A stretch of 35,707 nt of DNA. Origin: Deltaproteobacteria bacterium. GTDB taxonomy: Bacteria; Myxococcota_A; Polyangia; Polyangiales; JADZFZ01. Both the position numbers and the translations under genes were made by a program. Below are positions 7,579 to 17,990 of the stretch, piece by piece; position 1 is the stretch's first letter, and every line of letters starts with the position of its first letter. The stretch lies in contig JADZFZ010000845.1 of the NCBI GenBank assembly GCA_020854145.1, positions 1 to 35,707 of the forward strand. Direction: 5' to 3'. The notes beneath the pieces are model-generated. The model saw only the letters and a list, made by a program, of their open reading frames with translations. It had not been told where the DNA came from and did not search any database.

Positions 7579-9267
7579 TCAGTCGCGCGCGAGCGTGGAA
7601 GGCGCGAGCAGCCTGTAGCGTCCGTCGGCCTCGGTCCGCGTGCTCGCGACCAGCCAGGTGCGCGGCGCCGCGTCGGGCTGCTGATCGAGCGAGTAGACGT
7701 TCACCGTCGCGCCTCCGACGCCCGCCGCGCTCGGGTCGCGCACGAAGCCCGAAACGGGAACCGGTGCCGGCAGATGGACGTCCTGGGTCGCGGTGGATGC
7801 GCGCACCTCGAGACCGCGCACGATCGACCACGGAAAGCCGCTGTCGGGAGGCGCACGCACCAGCAGGTCGTAGGTGCCCGGGTCGAGCAACATGCGGTAG
7901 CCGCCGTCCGCGCCCGACGCCGTCGTCGTGGTCCGAGCCAATCGTTCGGCTACGGCGTCTGGAGACTCGATGAGCGGCCGCCGCGGTACCGCCTCGAGCG
8001 TGGCGTTCGAGATGGCGCGGCCGTCGGGTGACATCACGCGTCCGCCGAGCGCCACGCGCAGCGGCAGCGACAGCTCCTGCCCCATGACGCAGCGCACGCC
8101 CGCGGGACGTTGGGTGATCGTCGTGTGCGTCACGAGCACGCCGGAGTCGCCCTCGGCCGCGGGCACCACTGCGACCTCGTACGCCGTGGGCGACGGCGCG
8201 AGCTGGACCTCGAACGCACCGTCGGCATCCGTGGTGGCGCTCACGCGCAGCGTACCGATCAGCCCACGCGGCGAATCGCCCATCGCGGTGTTGGTGAAGG
8301 TCAACGAGGCACCCGCGACGGGCGCGATGGTCCCGTTGCGCGCCATCCCGACCACCGTGCCCGAGTAGCAGACGCTGCCGCTCGGAGGCGGAAGACGAAG
8401 CCGCCGCGTTCCGTCCGCTTCGAGCTCGAGGCCCAACGTCGGGATGACGAACGACGGCATCAGCGCGCCCGGCAACGTCGGTCCCACCGCGATGACGGGT
8501 AGGTCCGAAGCGTTGGGCGCCATCAGCAGACGCACGCGACCCTCGCGATCGGTCACGCCGATGGTCGAGACGCGCGCCCCTCCGATGCCGGCGAGGGCAC
8601 GCACTCCGAGGTCGCGCTCGGGGTTGCCCTCGTGGTCGACGACGCGCAGCGGCACCTCGCGCAGCTCGGCTGGGTACTCGATGTCGACGCGGACCGACGT
8701 GGCGCCGACCTCCACGATCTGCTGCATCGGCGGCAGCCGCGTGTCGTCCTCGTCTTCGGTCGGATCGAAGGTCAGCAAGTACGCGTGCGACGGGACCACG
8801 CGCACGCGATAGCTCATGTCGAGCCCATCGAGGCTCTGCGACGGCGCGACCGGCGCGGCCAGCGCCGCCGTGTTCACGCTGGCGGGCACACCCGGGATCC
8901 CGTCGAGCATGGTGGCCGTGATGCGCGCGGGAACCGCGAGCGCGTAGTCGCCACCGAGCGAAGGAGCGCGGATCGTCCCGAAGATGTCGACGGGCGCGGC
9001 GATCGTGAGCTCGAGGTTGTCGAAGCCCGTCGTGGCGGCGGCTCCGATCGGTTGGGGCAACGCGACGTCGGCGGTCGCAGGAGGCACCACCTCGAACATC
9101 AACGTCGCGGTACGCGTGCTGATGCACATGCCCGCGCTGCAGCGCCCTTCGACGCCACAATCCGAGTCGGACGAGCAGACGTTGCGGATCCGGTCCTCTT
9201 CGGGCGTGGTGAACGAGCACGCCGCGAGGGTCGTGAGCGCGAGGTAGATCGCTCGCGTCCTGGTCAT
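7579..9267 (-). CDS. Secreted lipoprotein with Ig-like/carboxypeptidase-regulatory-type repeats
   Basis: The 562-residue product has a clean lipoprotein signal ending LTTLAAC (C17). A Cys cluster CSSDSDCGVEGRCSAGMC (31-48) follows, a motif frequent next to the membrane anchor in myxobacterial lipoproteins. The rest is beta-rich, with repeated units of the carboxypeptidase-regulatory-like kind. Examples are VTDREGRVRLLM, TTDADGAFEVQL, SGADGGYRMLLDPGTYDLLVRAP and TRTEADGRYRLLAPS, each the end of a beta-sandwich of about 90 residues. Such proteins usually bind surface ligands or partners; no enzyme motif is seen. Its ATG overlaps the stop of the upstream lipoprotein gene (ATGA), so the pair is probably co-translated and co-localised at the membrane. 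Confidence 0.85.
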   Translation of the reverse strand: MTRTRAIYLALTTLAACSFTTPEEDRIRNVCSSDSDCGVEGRCSAGMCISTRTATLMFEVVPPATADVALPQPIGAAATTGFDNLELTIAAPVDIFGTIRAPSLGGDYALAVPARITATMLDGIPGVPASVNTAALAAPVAPSQSLDGLDMSYRVRVVPSHAYLLTFDPTEDEDDTRLPPMQQIVEVGATSVRVDIEYPAELREVPLRVVDHEGNPERDLGVRALAGIGGARVSTIGVTDREGRVRLLMAPNASDLPVIAVGPTLPGALMPSFVIPTLGLELEADGTRRLRLPPPSGSVCYSGTVVGMARNGTIAPVAGASLTFTNTAMGDSPRGLIGTLRVSATTDADGAFEVQLAPSPTAYEVAVVPAAEGDSGVLVTHTTITQRPAGVRCVMGQELSLPLRVALGGRVMSPDGRAISNATLEAVPRRPLIESPDAVAERLARTTTTASGADGGYRMLLDPGTYDLLVRAPPDSGFPWSIVRGLEVRASTATQDVHLPAPVPVSGFVRDPSAAGVGGATVNVYSLDQQPDAAPRTWLVASTRTEADGRYRLLAPSTLARD

Positions 9268-9947
9268 GGCTCACCGCAACGGAGCGGCAGCGGGATCGAC
9301 TGCACGCCCTGATAGGTCAGCACCGACCAGCCCACGCCGGCGAGGTCGCCCGGTCGCTCGGGATCCACCCCGGCGCCGAAGCTGCTCGAGACGAACGCCT
9401 CCACGCTGTGGCACTGGCGCTCCCCGTCGTCTGCGGTCAGCTCGCTCAGCGGGATGCGGAACGTCGCCGTTCGGATCCGCTCACCCGTCGCAGGAACCGG
9501 CAGCTCGAGGAAGAGGAAGTCACCGACCGGCGGGCGATCGACCACGCGTCGGAGCCGGAGCGGCTGGTCCACGTTGCGGTCGTAGATCTCGACCGAGAAC
9601 ACGACCTCGGTGATGGACGTCTCGTCCAGGTCGAGCTCGTAGACTTCGTCCAGTGGCGGGCTCGTTCCGGTGGCGGGGTACACGATGAAAGGCGGCTCGT
9701 TGGGATCCGGCTCGTACTCCTTGACGTCCGTGACCAGACACCCCGCGAACGCGAGCGATACGAGCACGCGAGCCCCCCTCAGGGGGGCGCGGGGGGCTGA
9801 CCACGCAGCCCAACGGAGCACGGGCCGAAGGAACGAGTCCAGCAATCGACGCGCCACGCCCTCCGAGGTCGCGGATCGCACGGCGATCGGGGACCTACGG
9901 GCGCCCTTCGAGGGGATCGGCCACGACATTCGTGTCCTGATCGCCAT
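9264..9947 (-). CDS. Small secreted lipoprotein, start uncertain
   Basis: From ATG 9947 the product is 227 residues and has a GAGGAA ribosome-binding-like sequence upstream. The hydrophobic segment and lipobox-like LAFAGC occur only at residues 62-70, unusually far from the N-terminus. The segment just before it (SAPRAPLRGAR) is encoded by a GC-rich palindrome, so the long n-region may result from element insertion. A shorter GTG start near residue 43 or 61 is possible. The mature part is acidic and beta-rich, with EYEPDPNEPPFIVYPATG and a Cys near each end of the C-terminal half. No family was recognised. It lies 39 bases after the sigma-54 activator and overlaps the next lipoprotein gene by 4 bases. 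Confidence 0.65.
   Translation of the reverse strand: MAIRTRMSWPIPSKGARRSPIAVRSATSEGVARRLLDSFLRPVLRWAAWSAPRAPLRGARVLVSLAFAGCLVTDVKEYEPDPNEPPFIVYPATGTSPPLDEVYELDLDETSITEVVFSVEIYDRNVDQPLRLRRVVDRPPVGDFLFLELPVPATGERIRTATFRIPLSELTADDGERQCHSVEAFVSSSFGAGVDPERPGDLAGVGWSVLTYQGVQSIPLPLRCGEP
9772..9788. repeat. GC palindrome inside a lipoprotein leader
   Basis: gcccccc-tca-ggggggc is a perfect 7-bp stem with a 3-base loop. On the minus strand it encodes APLRGA just ahead of the signal-peptide core. A related palindrome lies at 9996-10011 at the end of the neighbouring gene, where it encodes PPLRGG. Confidence 0.6.
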
Positions 9948-9986
9948 ACGATCCGTTCCTCGTTGCCACCCCTTCGGCCCGAGCCG

Positions 9987-11870
<1,884 letters not shown>

Positions 11871-11901
11871 CTCGGCGGGAGTCTACCAGCTGCGCGTTGG
11901 G

Positions 11902-12825
11902 TCAGAACGTGAGCGAGAAGCTCGTGGGTCCGAACCGGGCGCGGAGCTCCGGCGGCAGCGCCCTCTGCCGCTCGATCCGGCGCGACGGGACGAACCGGAT
12001 CTGCGCGTCGATCACGCCGATCACGAGGGAGAGGCCCAGCGCTCCCAGAGAGATCTGGTTCGTCAGCCGGGAAGCCGTGGCTGCTGCCGTCGCAGCGTCT
12101 TGCTCGCTCGGAGCCGGCTGGTCGTCCGCCGTGCCCGGCGTCGGCAGGGAGTCGTGGATGATGAAGGACACGACGTTCGTCGCGAGCAGCACGCCATCGA
12201 GGATCGCGAGCGCGGCCGCGAGACCACCGTGACCGTTCTGGATCTGCCCGGCGATGGGGATCCACGCGATCATCCGCGATCGTCGCTCGACCACGGTCTC
12301 GGTCGTGGCGAGGCGGCGCAGCGCGGCCAGACGCCTCCTGTCGCGCTGCTGGCGTTGCCGCTCGCGATCGCGGGCGAGGCGTTGCTCGCGATCGCGCTGC
12401 TCGCGCACCGCACGCAGGTCGCGCTCGAGACGCCTGCGCACGCGGTTGAACACGTCGACCACCGCCGTCGGGAACTGCACCGGATCGATCTGGTAGTCGG
12501 GATCCTGGCGGAGGAGCAGCTCGAACTGTCGCTCCGCGTCGGGCTCGCGCGACACGAAGAGAAGGCTCGCGGCGAGGTACTTGCGCGACTCGAGCACCAG
12601 CGCGGGATTGGTCAGGCGCGGGACCTCGCCTCCGACCAGCGCTTCGAAGCGCTCGACGGATACCGGGTAGTTCCCGGTCTCGTACGCGCTGCGCGCGTCC
12701 TCGAAGTCCTCGATGTCGTCCGCGCGCGCCCCGGTCGTCGCCACGAGGCTCGCCACTCCGAGCACGACCGCGAGCGCGACCACCCGGAACCGTCCGGGCC
12801 TGCCCGGGAAGCACGGGGAAGTCAA
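11902..12825 (-). CDS. Exported/membrane protein with TPR-like and coiled-coil regions
   Basis: 307 residues from a TTG start, chosen because GAGGG lies 7 bases upstream and the signal peptide follows (VVALAVVLGVASLVATTGARA). Residues about 37-115 are helical with a TPR-like beginning (FEDARSAYETGNYPVSVERFEALVG). Residues 125-175 are a very charged Arg/Gln/Glu coiled coil (REQRDREQRLARDRERQRQQ). Two hydrophobic segments follow, at about 195-225 and 255-275. It starts 13 bases after the kinase stop and ends 31 bases before the activator, so all three are probably one transcript. A scaffold or envelope sensor connecting kinase and activator is a reasonable inference. The segments suggest anchoring in the inner membrane. 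Confidence 0.8.
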   Translation of the reverse strand: MTSPCFPGRPGRFRVVALAVVLGVASLVATTGARADDIEDFEDARSAYETGNYPVSVERFEALVGGEVPRLTNPALVLESRKYLAASLLFVSREPDAERQFELLLRQDPDYQIDPVQFPTAVVDVFNRVRRRLERDLRAVREQRDREQRLARDRERQRQQRDRRRLAALRRLATTETVVERRSRMIAWIPIAGQIQNGHGGLAAALAILDGVLLATNVVSFIIHDSLPTPGTADDQPAPSEQDAATAAATASRLTNQISLGALGLSLVIGVIDAQIRFVPSRRIERQRALPPELRARFGPTSFSLTF

Positions 12826-12838
12826 CGACGGGCCCTCT

Positions 12839-14899
12839 TCACCCCGACGCCCGCGTCAACGGGATCCGACGCGTGGTCGAGCCCGAGGGCGGAGGTGCGG
12901 GTGGAGCGTCGTCCGGCTCGGGGACTCCGGGCAGACGGGGCGGCGGGCTGTCGGCCGCCGGGTCTCCCGGGGGTCGGCGCGGACCGTCGGTGCGCGACGC
13001 GTCCACCTCGAGCTCGATGCGAGCGGTGGCGATCTGATTGGCGAGCAGCAGCACGGACGTGGTCCCTTGACGATAACCCGGAGCGGTCGCCCGGATCTCG
13101 ACGCGTCGGCTCGGCTCTCCAGGACGCATCGGCACCTCGAGCAACGTACGCGCGCGGCCGCGCACGCGACCATCGACGACCACGTCGCTCGGGACGTTGG
13201 CTTCGACGATCAGTCGAGCCGGCCTCGGCCGCAGCGTGCGACCGACGGTGGTCTCGCCCGGTCCAGGCGGGATGACCTGCCTCCACGCCGCGTCGAAGCA
13301 GCAGTCGGCCGCGCCCACGAACCGGAACTCGTGGGGACCCGGAGCGAGCTGCATGCGCGAGAAGCCCGGCCCGTAGACTCCCGCCAGACGTCCGTCGACG
13401 AAGATCGAGGCGTTGCGCGGGTTCGGCAGGAACACGACCGTGCGCTCCTCGGTGCCGCGTCGCGCGGGGTCCTCTCCCGCGCCCGGCCGATCGACGCGGA
13501 CGCCGTTGGCGGCGCGGGCGGCCACGTCGGGGTCGTCGCCCGTCGCGGCGGCTCCACCCACCGCGGCCACGGACGTCGAAGGCGCCGCGGGCGGCGAGTC
13601 GTCGGAGACGAGGATCGCGGGCGGGCGCCCCACCGGGGGCTCGACCGCGGTGCTCGGCGCGCGCGCGGCGACGACCGGTCGCGGCGTGGTCGTCCGCTCG
13701 CCGGGCGTCGTCGCGCGCGAGGCGCGAGGCGCACGCGGGCGCGTCACGCTCGTCGTCGCCTCCGGGCTCGATCGCATCGATGCGATCCCCCAGGCAGCCA
13801 GGCCGAGCGCGAGCGCGCCGACGGCCACGGCGCCGACGGCGAGGACACGTCTGCGGCGGGTCTCGTCGCTCTCGATGCCGCGCACGAGCCGCAGCACGAC
13901 CTCGTTGCGCTCGTCGATCGCGAGCACGCGATTGAAGTGATCCATCGCACCCGGGAGGTCGCCCCGCTTGCGCGCGGATACGCCACGTGCGGGCAACGTC
14001 GCGACGAGGTGGCGCTCGACCGACGCGCGCGCGGCCTCCGTGTCGCCGAGCAGCTCGTCGAGCAGCTTCTTCGGGTCGAGACCGGTCTCGGCGACGAACG
14101 CCTCCAGATCTTCGCGCAGCGCGTCCACCGTGGCGTAACGCAGCGCCGGATCCTTCTCGAGCGCCTTGCGCAAGATCCCGGCGAAGCGCCCGCCGATGCC
14201 GGGCGCGATGCGCGTCGGGTCCGGGTAGTCGCCGTCGGCGATCTTCTTGAGCACGTGGTGCGGGCTGCGCCCTTCGAACGGGAGCCGGCCCGTCGCCGCG
14301 AAGTACAGCACCGTTCCCAACGAGAAGACGTCGGTGCGCGCGTCGATCGGGCTGCCGTCGATCTGCTCGGGAGCCATGTGCGCGGGCGAGCCGAGGAGCT
14401 GGCCCGTCGCGGTCATCGACTGCGTGTCGACCATCTGCGCGATCCCGAAGTCCGTCAGCTTCAGGACGCTGCGGTCGTGGATCATGATGTTCTCGGGCTT
14501 GACGTCGCGGTGCACGATCCCCTGTCCGTGCGCCACCGCGAGCGCCCTGCAGATGGGGATGCCGAGCGCCGCCACCAGCTCCGACGGGAGCCGCGCGCTG
14601 CGATCGAGGAAGGCCTTGAGCGTCGGGCCCTTGATGAGCTCGGTGACGATGTAGCTGTCTTCCGAGGCGGGCCCGCTGAAGTCGTAGATCTCCAGGATGT
14701 TCGGGTGCCGCAGGCGCGCGACCGCCTTGGCCTCGCGCTCGAATCGGGAGCGCGACTCGCGCATGCCGCGCAGGTGCGGGTGCATCAGCTTGAGCGCGAC
14801 GTCGCGATCGAGCGCGGTGTCGCGCGCGCGATAGACGACCGCCATGCCGCCATGGCCGATCTCTTCCAGAATCTCGTATTTCTCGAGCTTCGGGAGCAC
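12839..14899 (-). CDS. Transmembrane Ser/Thr protein kinase with C-terminal PEGA-like domains
   Basis: The 686-residue Hanks-type kinase has an N-terminal catalytic domain (about 8-270). Motifs are the glycine loop EIGHGGMAVVY, VALK (K37), E55, IVHRDVKPEN (catalytic D132), DFG 150-152 and APE 176-178, all intact, so it should be active. A helical linker leads to a single membrane segment (351-374). A Pro/Thr/Ala-rich stretch then precedes an extracytoplasmic part with PEGA-like repeats (NASIFVDGRLAGVYGP and SDVVVDGRVRGRARTLLEVP), often found in myxobacterial kinases. The ATG at 14899 gives MLPKLEKYEIL, directly ahead of the glycine loop. It leads the minus-strand operon that includes the FHA activator. 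Substrates are unknown. Confidence 0.95.
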   Translation of the reverse strand: MLPKLEKYEILEEIGHGGMAVVYRARDTALDRDVALKLMHPHLRGMRESRSRFEREAKAVARLRHPNILEIYDFSGPASEDSYIVTELIKGPTLKAFLDRSARLPSELVAALGIPICRALAVAHGQGIVHRDVKPENIMIHDRSVLKLTDFGIAQMVDTQSMTATGQLLGSPAHMAPEQIDGSPIDARTDVFSLGTVLYFAATGRLPFEGRSPHHVLKKIADGDYPDPTRIAPGIGGRFAGILRKALEKDPALRYATVDALREDLEAFVAETGLDPKKLLDELLGDTEAARASVERHLVATLPARGVSARKRGDLPGAMDHFNRVLAIDERNEVVLRLVRGIESDETRRRRVLAVGAVAVGALALGLAAWGIASMRSSPEATTSVTRPRAPRASRATTPGERTTTPRPVVAARAPSTAVEPPVGRPPAILVSDDSPPAAPSTSVAAVGGAAATGDDPDVAARAANGVRVDRPGAGEDPARRGTEERTVVFLPNPRNASIFVDGRLAGVYGPGFSRMQLAPGPHEFRFVGAADCCFDAAWRQVIPPGPGETTVGRTLRPRPARLIVEANVPSDVVVDGRVRGRARTLLEVPMRPGEPSRRVEIRATAPGYRQGTTSVLLLANQIATARIELEVDASRTDGPRRPPGDPAADSPPPRLPGVPEPDDAPPAPPPSGSTTRRIPLTRASG

Positions 14900-14937
14900 T
14901 GCCTGAACCCGGGACTCCTCGGACTGAGAGAGAGCTT

Positions 14938-14953
14938 CCCACCTTCGGGTGGG
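14938..14953. other. Hairpin in the spacer upstream of the kinase gene
   Basis: cccacc-ttcg-ggtggg is a perfect 6-bp stem with a 4-base loop, in the 156-base space between a lipoprotein stop (15056) and the kinase start (14899). It could end the upstream transcript, lie in the kinase leader, or be one of the palindromic repeats of this genome; there is no T-tract. The same spacer holds a near-direct repeat, gaagagtggccc / caagagtggccc, near 14980 and 15010. Confidence 0.4.
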
Positions 14954-15055
14954 GGCACGGGGGCATCGACTCGAAGCGAAGAGTGGCCCCTCGGGCGGGC
15001 ATCCAAGCCAAGAGTGGCCCGCCCATCGGGTCGGGCCTGCACGCGCAGAGATGCG

Positions 15056-16414
15056 TCAGGGGCGAAGAAGCATCACGCGGTTGGGCGCGTCGGATCCGCC
15101 GAACACGAGGACACCGACATCGGGAAGCGAAGCGATGGCCGACCCGCGTCGAGGGACGTCCTCGAGTGACCCAGCCGGAGAGACATCTACCCCGAACGAC
15201 TGCCCTCCGTCGAGGGCAACTCCGTCGGCGTCGCTCCCCCCGACGACGAGGACACCGAGGCTGCCCACCACGAGCACGTCGGGAGCGATGCGCAGCGAGT
15301 CCAGGAGCCCGACGCGACGGTAGTCCGAAGCTCCGACTGTCACGTCGCCCGAGGCACGCGGCTCGAGCCGGTAGAGCCCGCCGTCGCGGTGGACCAGCAG
15401 GGCCGAGCCGTCGATCAGACGTGCGGCAGCGGTGGTCTCGGCGCCGGCGCCAGTCAACACCGCCGTCTCGCCGGTCGAGACGTCGTACAGCAGGGGCGGC
15501 AGATCGTCTGGGTACGGACCGGCCTCGGGCACCGCCGGCAGCACGAGCACCGCCGAGCCGAACGCGACGAGCCGGCACCCATCGCGGCCCTCGGCGAGCG
15601 GTGGGCGCATCTGCGCGCCACCGTCGAGGCCGAGGAGCGTCACGGCGCCCGACTCCGTCCCGTCCGAGCCGCGCCCACCGACGACGAGCGCTCCACCTTC
15701 TGGTAGAGCCGCCACGCAGGCTCCCGGGGTGGCCCCGAGGTGGGCCGCGTCGAGCTCCGCGGTCTCGCTCCAGGCATCACCCCAGGCATTGCCCAGCACG
15801 GCGTCGTACAGCTGCGCTCTCGTGTCGTCGCCGAGCACGAGCACCAGACCCGGTGCGATCTCCGCGAGGCGTGGTCGCACGATGGGCTGCGACGGCATGG
15901 CGAGGCCCGTCAGGAAGGCGTGCGTGAGCCCGTCGTACAGCGCTGCTTCGGAGCCGTCGCCCGGGCCCGACACGACCAGAGCGTATTGCCCGAGCAACGA
16001 GGTGGCGGCTCCACCGTGCCGCGCCTCCGGCAAGATGCCGGGCAACGGCGTCATCGAGCCGTGCGGTGAGACGAACACGCGGAGCGACGAGACGCCAATC
16101 TCGAGAGGAACGAAAGGTGGGGTCGCGCCGGCGGCGACGTCACCGCCTGCCGGGTCGCGCAACGTGACCCGAGCGATGATCAGTCGTTGTGGATCGGACG
16201 GCTCGATCACCAGCTCGAACGCGCCGTCCTCGACCGCGGCCTCGGCCCGCACCACCTCTTCGCCGTCGTCCAGATCGACGGCGATGCTCGCGACACGTGA
16301 CCACTCGAAGCCTTCGGGCGTGAGCACCTCGAAGGTCAGCCCGACGTAGCTGGTCTCCCCCTCGCACGCGGCGAGCAGCGACGCGATCGCAGCCACGACG
16401 ACCCTTCGGCTCAC
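15056..16414 (-). CDS. Secreted lipoprotein with Kelch-like propeller
   Basis: 452 residues from GTG 16414, which places a compact signal (VSRRVVVAAIASLLAAC, lipobox LLAAC, C17) at the start. Upstream codons are open but lie antisense to pabB. After a beta-rich N-terminal domain (to about 150) come repeated Gly-rich strands of Kelch type. Examples are GGALVVGGRGSDG, LGVLVVGGSDADGV and VGVLVFGGSDAPN, each followed by a variable loop, consistent with a six- or seven-bladed propeller. No catalytic motif is recognised. It is divergent from pabB with only 46 bases between starts, so the two promoters must overlap or face each other. Confidence 0.8.
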   Translation of the reverse strand: MSRRVVVAAIASLLAACEGETSYVGLTFEVLTPEGFEWSRVASIAVDLDDGEEVVRAEAAVEDGAFELVIEPSDPQRLIIARVTLRDPAGGDVAAGATPPFVPLEIGVSSLRVFVSPHGSMTPLPGILPEARHGGAATSLLGQYALVVSGPGDGSEAALYDGLTHAFLTGLAMPSQPIVRPRLAEIAPGLVLVLGDDTRAQLYDAVLGNAWGDAWSETAELDAAHLGATPGACVAALPEGGALVVGGRGSDGTESGAVTLLGLDGGAQMRPPLAEGRDGCRLVAFGSAVLVLPAVPEAGPYPDDLPPLLYDVSTGETAVLTGAGAETTAAARLIDGSALLVHRDGGLYRLEPRASGDVTVGASDYRRVGLLDSLRIAPDVLVVGSLGVLVVGGSDADGVALDGGQSFGVDVSPAGSLEDVPRRGSAIASLPDVGVLVFGGSDAPNRVMLLRP

Positions 16415-16460
16415 GAGGGTCGCTTTACACGGCGGGACGCGGTCGGTAAACCGCCGCTTC

Positions 16461-17888
16461 GTGCGCATCGCCTTCGAGTCCTCGATCGAACGGGCGGTCG
16501 AAGGCGCGCGGAGGTTCCCCGGCGCGGCGTGGCTCGACGGCGACGGCCGCGCTTCGGGCGGACGGATGAGCCATCTCGCATGCGAGCCCGTCGAGACTCT
16601 TCGCAGCGAGCGCACCGACGGCTCGGCGCTCACCGAGATCGCGCACGCCCTCGAGGCTTCGCCGTCGTCGAGCCCGCGCCCTCGCTGGATCGGCTACCTG
16701 ACGTACGAGCTCGGCCGGTCGCGCGAACGTCGGACGATCGACGACCGGCGTCCCATCGAGCCTGGCCCGACGGCCTGGTGGGCACGTTACGACGCCGTGG
16801 CGACGTTCGACCATGCGACGGGCCGCGCGTGGATCGACGCCGACGACGGGGCGGCCGCGGAGCGCCTGGCGCGCAGGCTCGGCGCCACCGAGCGACGAGC
16901 GCCCGACGTGAGCCTGCCCCTCACCCCGACCCTCTCCCCATTCGGGGAGAGGGGGCCTGGTCCCGTAATCGCGCCGCGACCCATGGACGTGCCTCCCCTC
17001 TCCCCGCAACGCGGGGAGAGGCAGGGGCGGGCGCTCGGCGAGCTTCGAAGCGACGTCGACCGGACCGCGCACGTCGAGAACGTGCGCCGAGCGCTCGATC
17101 ACATCGCGGCCGGCGACGTCTATCAGGTCAACGTGACGCGCCGGATCACGGTCACGCCCGCTCCCGACGTCTCGTTCGCGCTCGCGCGCGCGATGCGGCG
17201 CGCGTCGCCGGTGCCGTACGGCGCATGGCTCGACGCTGGCGATCACGCGATCGTCGGGCGCTCGCCGGAGCTGTTCCTCGCGTGGGATCGGCCGGGGCGC
17301 ACCCTGTCGACGCGCCCGATCAAGGGAACGCTCGCGCACCTGGGCGGACGGAGCTTCGCAGACGCTTCGGAGCGGCTTCGCGGCGATCCCAAGGAGCACG
17401 CCGAGCACGTGATGATCGTCGACATGGCGCGTAACGACCTCGGTCGCGTCGCGGTCACGGGGAGTGTCGAGGTGCCTGCGTTCCTGGAGGTCGAGCGGTT
17501 CGCCGAGCTCGATCACCTCGTCTCGACGGTGACGTGCCGGTCGCGCGCCGACGTCTCGCTCGCCGACGTGCTCGACGCGACGTTCCCCGGCGCGAGCGTA
17601 ACGGGCGCTCCGAAGGTGGCGGCGATGGACCTCATCGCCGAGATCGAACGGTCGCGGCGCGGGCTCTACACGGGCGCGTACGGATACGTCGCGTGCGACG
17701 GCTCCCTCGTGCTCGCGATGGCGATCCGCACCGCCGTCGTGCGCGACGGCTCGCTCGTGTACGGCACGGGAGGCGGCATCGTGGCCGCGAGCGATCCCGC
17801 GCGCGAGTGGGACGAGACCGTGCTGAAGGCGCGAGCGCTGTCGGACGCCCTCACCCCCTCGCCTCCAATCGTCGAACGGATTCGATGA
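16461..17888 (+). CDS. pabB: Aminodeoxychorismate synthase component I, with in-frame palindromic insert
   Basis: Chorismate-binding enzyme that adds ammonia to chorismate in the folate (p-aminobenzoate) pathway. The 475-residue product has the N-terminal half (GYLTYELGR) and a complete chorismate-binding domain from about 195. Motifs are AAGDVYQVNVTRR, RPIKGT (K288, the lysine typical of PabB), HVMIVDMARNDLGRV, FPGASVTGAPKVAAMDLIAEIE and VYGTGGGIV. Anthranilate synthase TrpE is less likely given PIKG. Residues about 153-192 (LTPTLSPFGERG and PPLSPQRGER) have no homology to the family and are encoded by two GC-rich palindromes, in the natural linker between the two halves. No pabA partner is next to it. 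It begins with GTG. Confidence 0.9.
   Translation: MRIAFESSIERAVEGARRFPGAAWLDGDGRASGGRMSHLACEPVETLRSERTDGSALTEIAHALEASPSSSPRPRWIGYLTYELGRSRERRTIDDRRPIEPGPTAWWARYDAVATFDHATGRAWIDADDGAAAERLARRLGATERRAPDVSLPLTPTLSPFGERGPGPVIAPRPMDVPPLSPQRGERQGRALGELRSDVDRTAHVENVRRALDHIAAGDVYQVNVTRRITVTPAPDVSFALARAMRRASPVPYGAWLDAGDHAIVGRSPELFLAWDRPGRTLSTRPIKGTLAHLGGRSFADASERLRGDPKEHAEHVMIVDMARNDLGRVAVTGSVEVPAFLEVERFAELDHLVSTVTCRSRADVSLADVLDATFPGASVTGAPKVAAMDLIAEIERSRRGLYTGAYGYVACDGSLVLAMAIRTAVVRDGSLVYGTGGGIVAASDPAREWDETVLKARALSDALTPSPPIVERIR
16915..17030. repeat. REPIN-like pair of inverted palindromes inside pabB
   Basis: Two perfect hairpins: ccctctcccc/ggggagaggg (16930-16953, loop attc) and cctctccccgc/gcggggagagg (16997-17021, loop aac). 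The first is preceded by gcccctcacc, and the second is followed by its inverted counterpart aggggc. The two units therefore face each other, as in REPINs. The reading frame is kept through both. A 41-base stretch of the first unit (16919-16959) matches 35388-35428 with two mismatches. Confidence 0.8.
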
Positions 17889-17955
17889 GCCGCAGGCGCA
17901 GCATCGAGCGTCCCCGCAGCCAGCGAGGACGACGCGAGCCGTATCGGGCAGGGCC

Positions 17956-17976
17956 GCGGGGGCGCCCAGCCCCCGC
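17956..17976. terminator. Hairpin between convergent pabB and a beta-barrel gene
   Basis: gcgggggc-gccca-gcccccgc is a perfect 8-bp stem in the 102-base space between the two stop codons. Placement and strength suit a bidirectional terminator, though no T-run follows on either strand. Confidence 0.55.
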
Positions 17977-17990
17977 CAGCCAGCAGGGCC

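Noticed and set aside
12822..15578. Long minus-strand frame overlapping the kinase gene
   Set aside because: It is a frame shift of the kinase coding region. Kinase motifs are only in the 12839-14899 frame, and the Arg-rich translation has no fold-like pattern.
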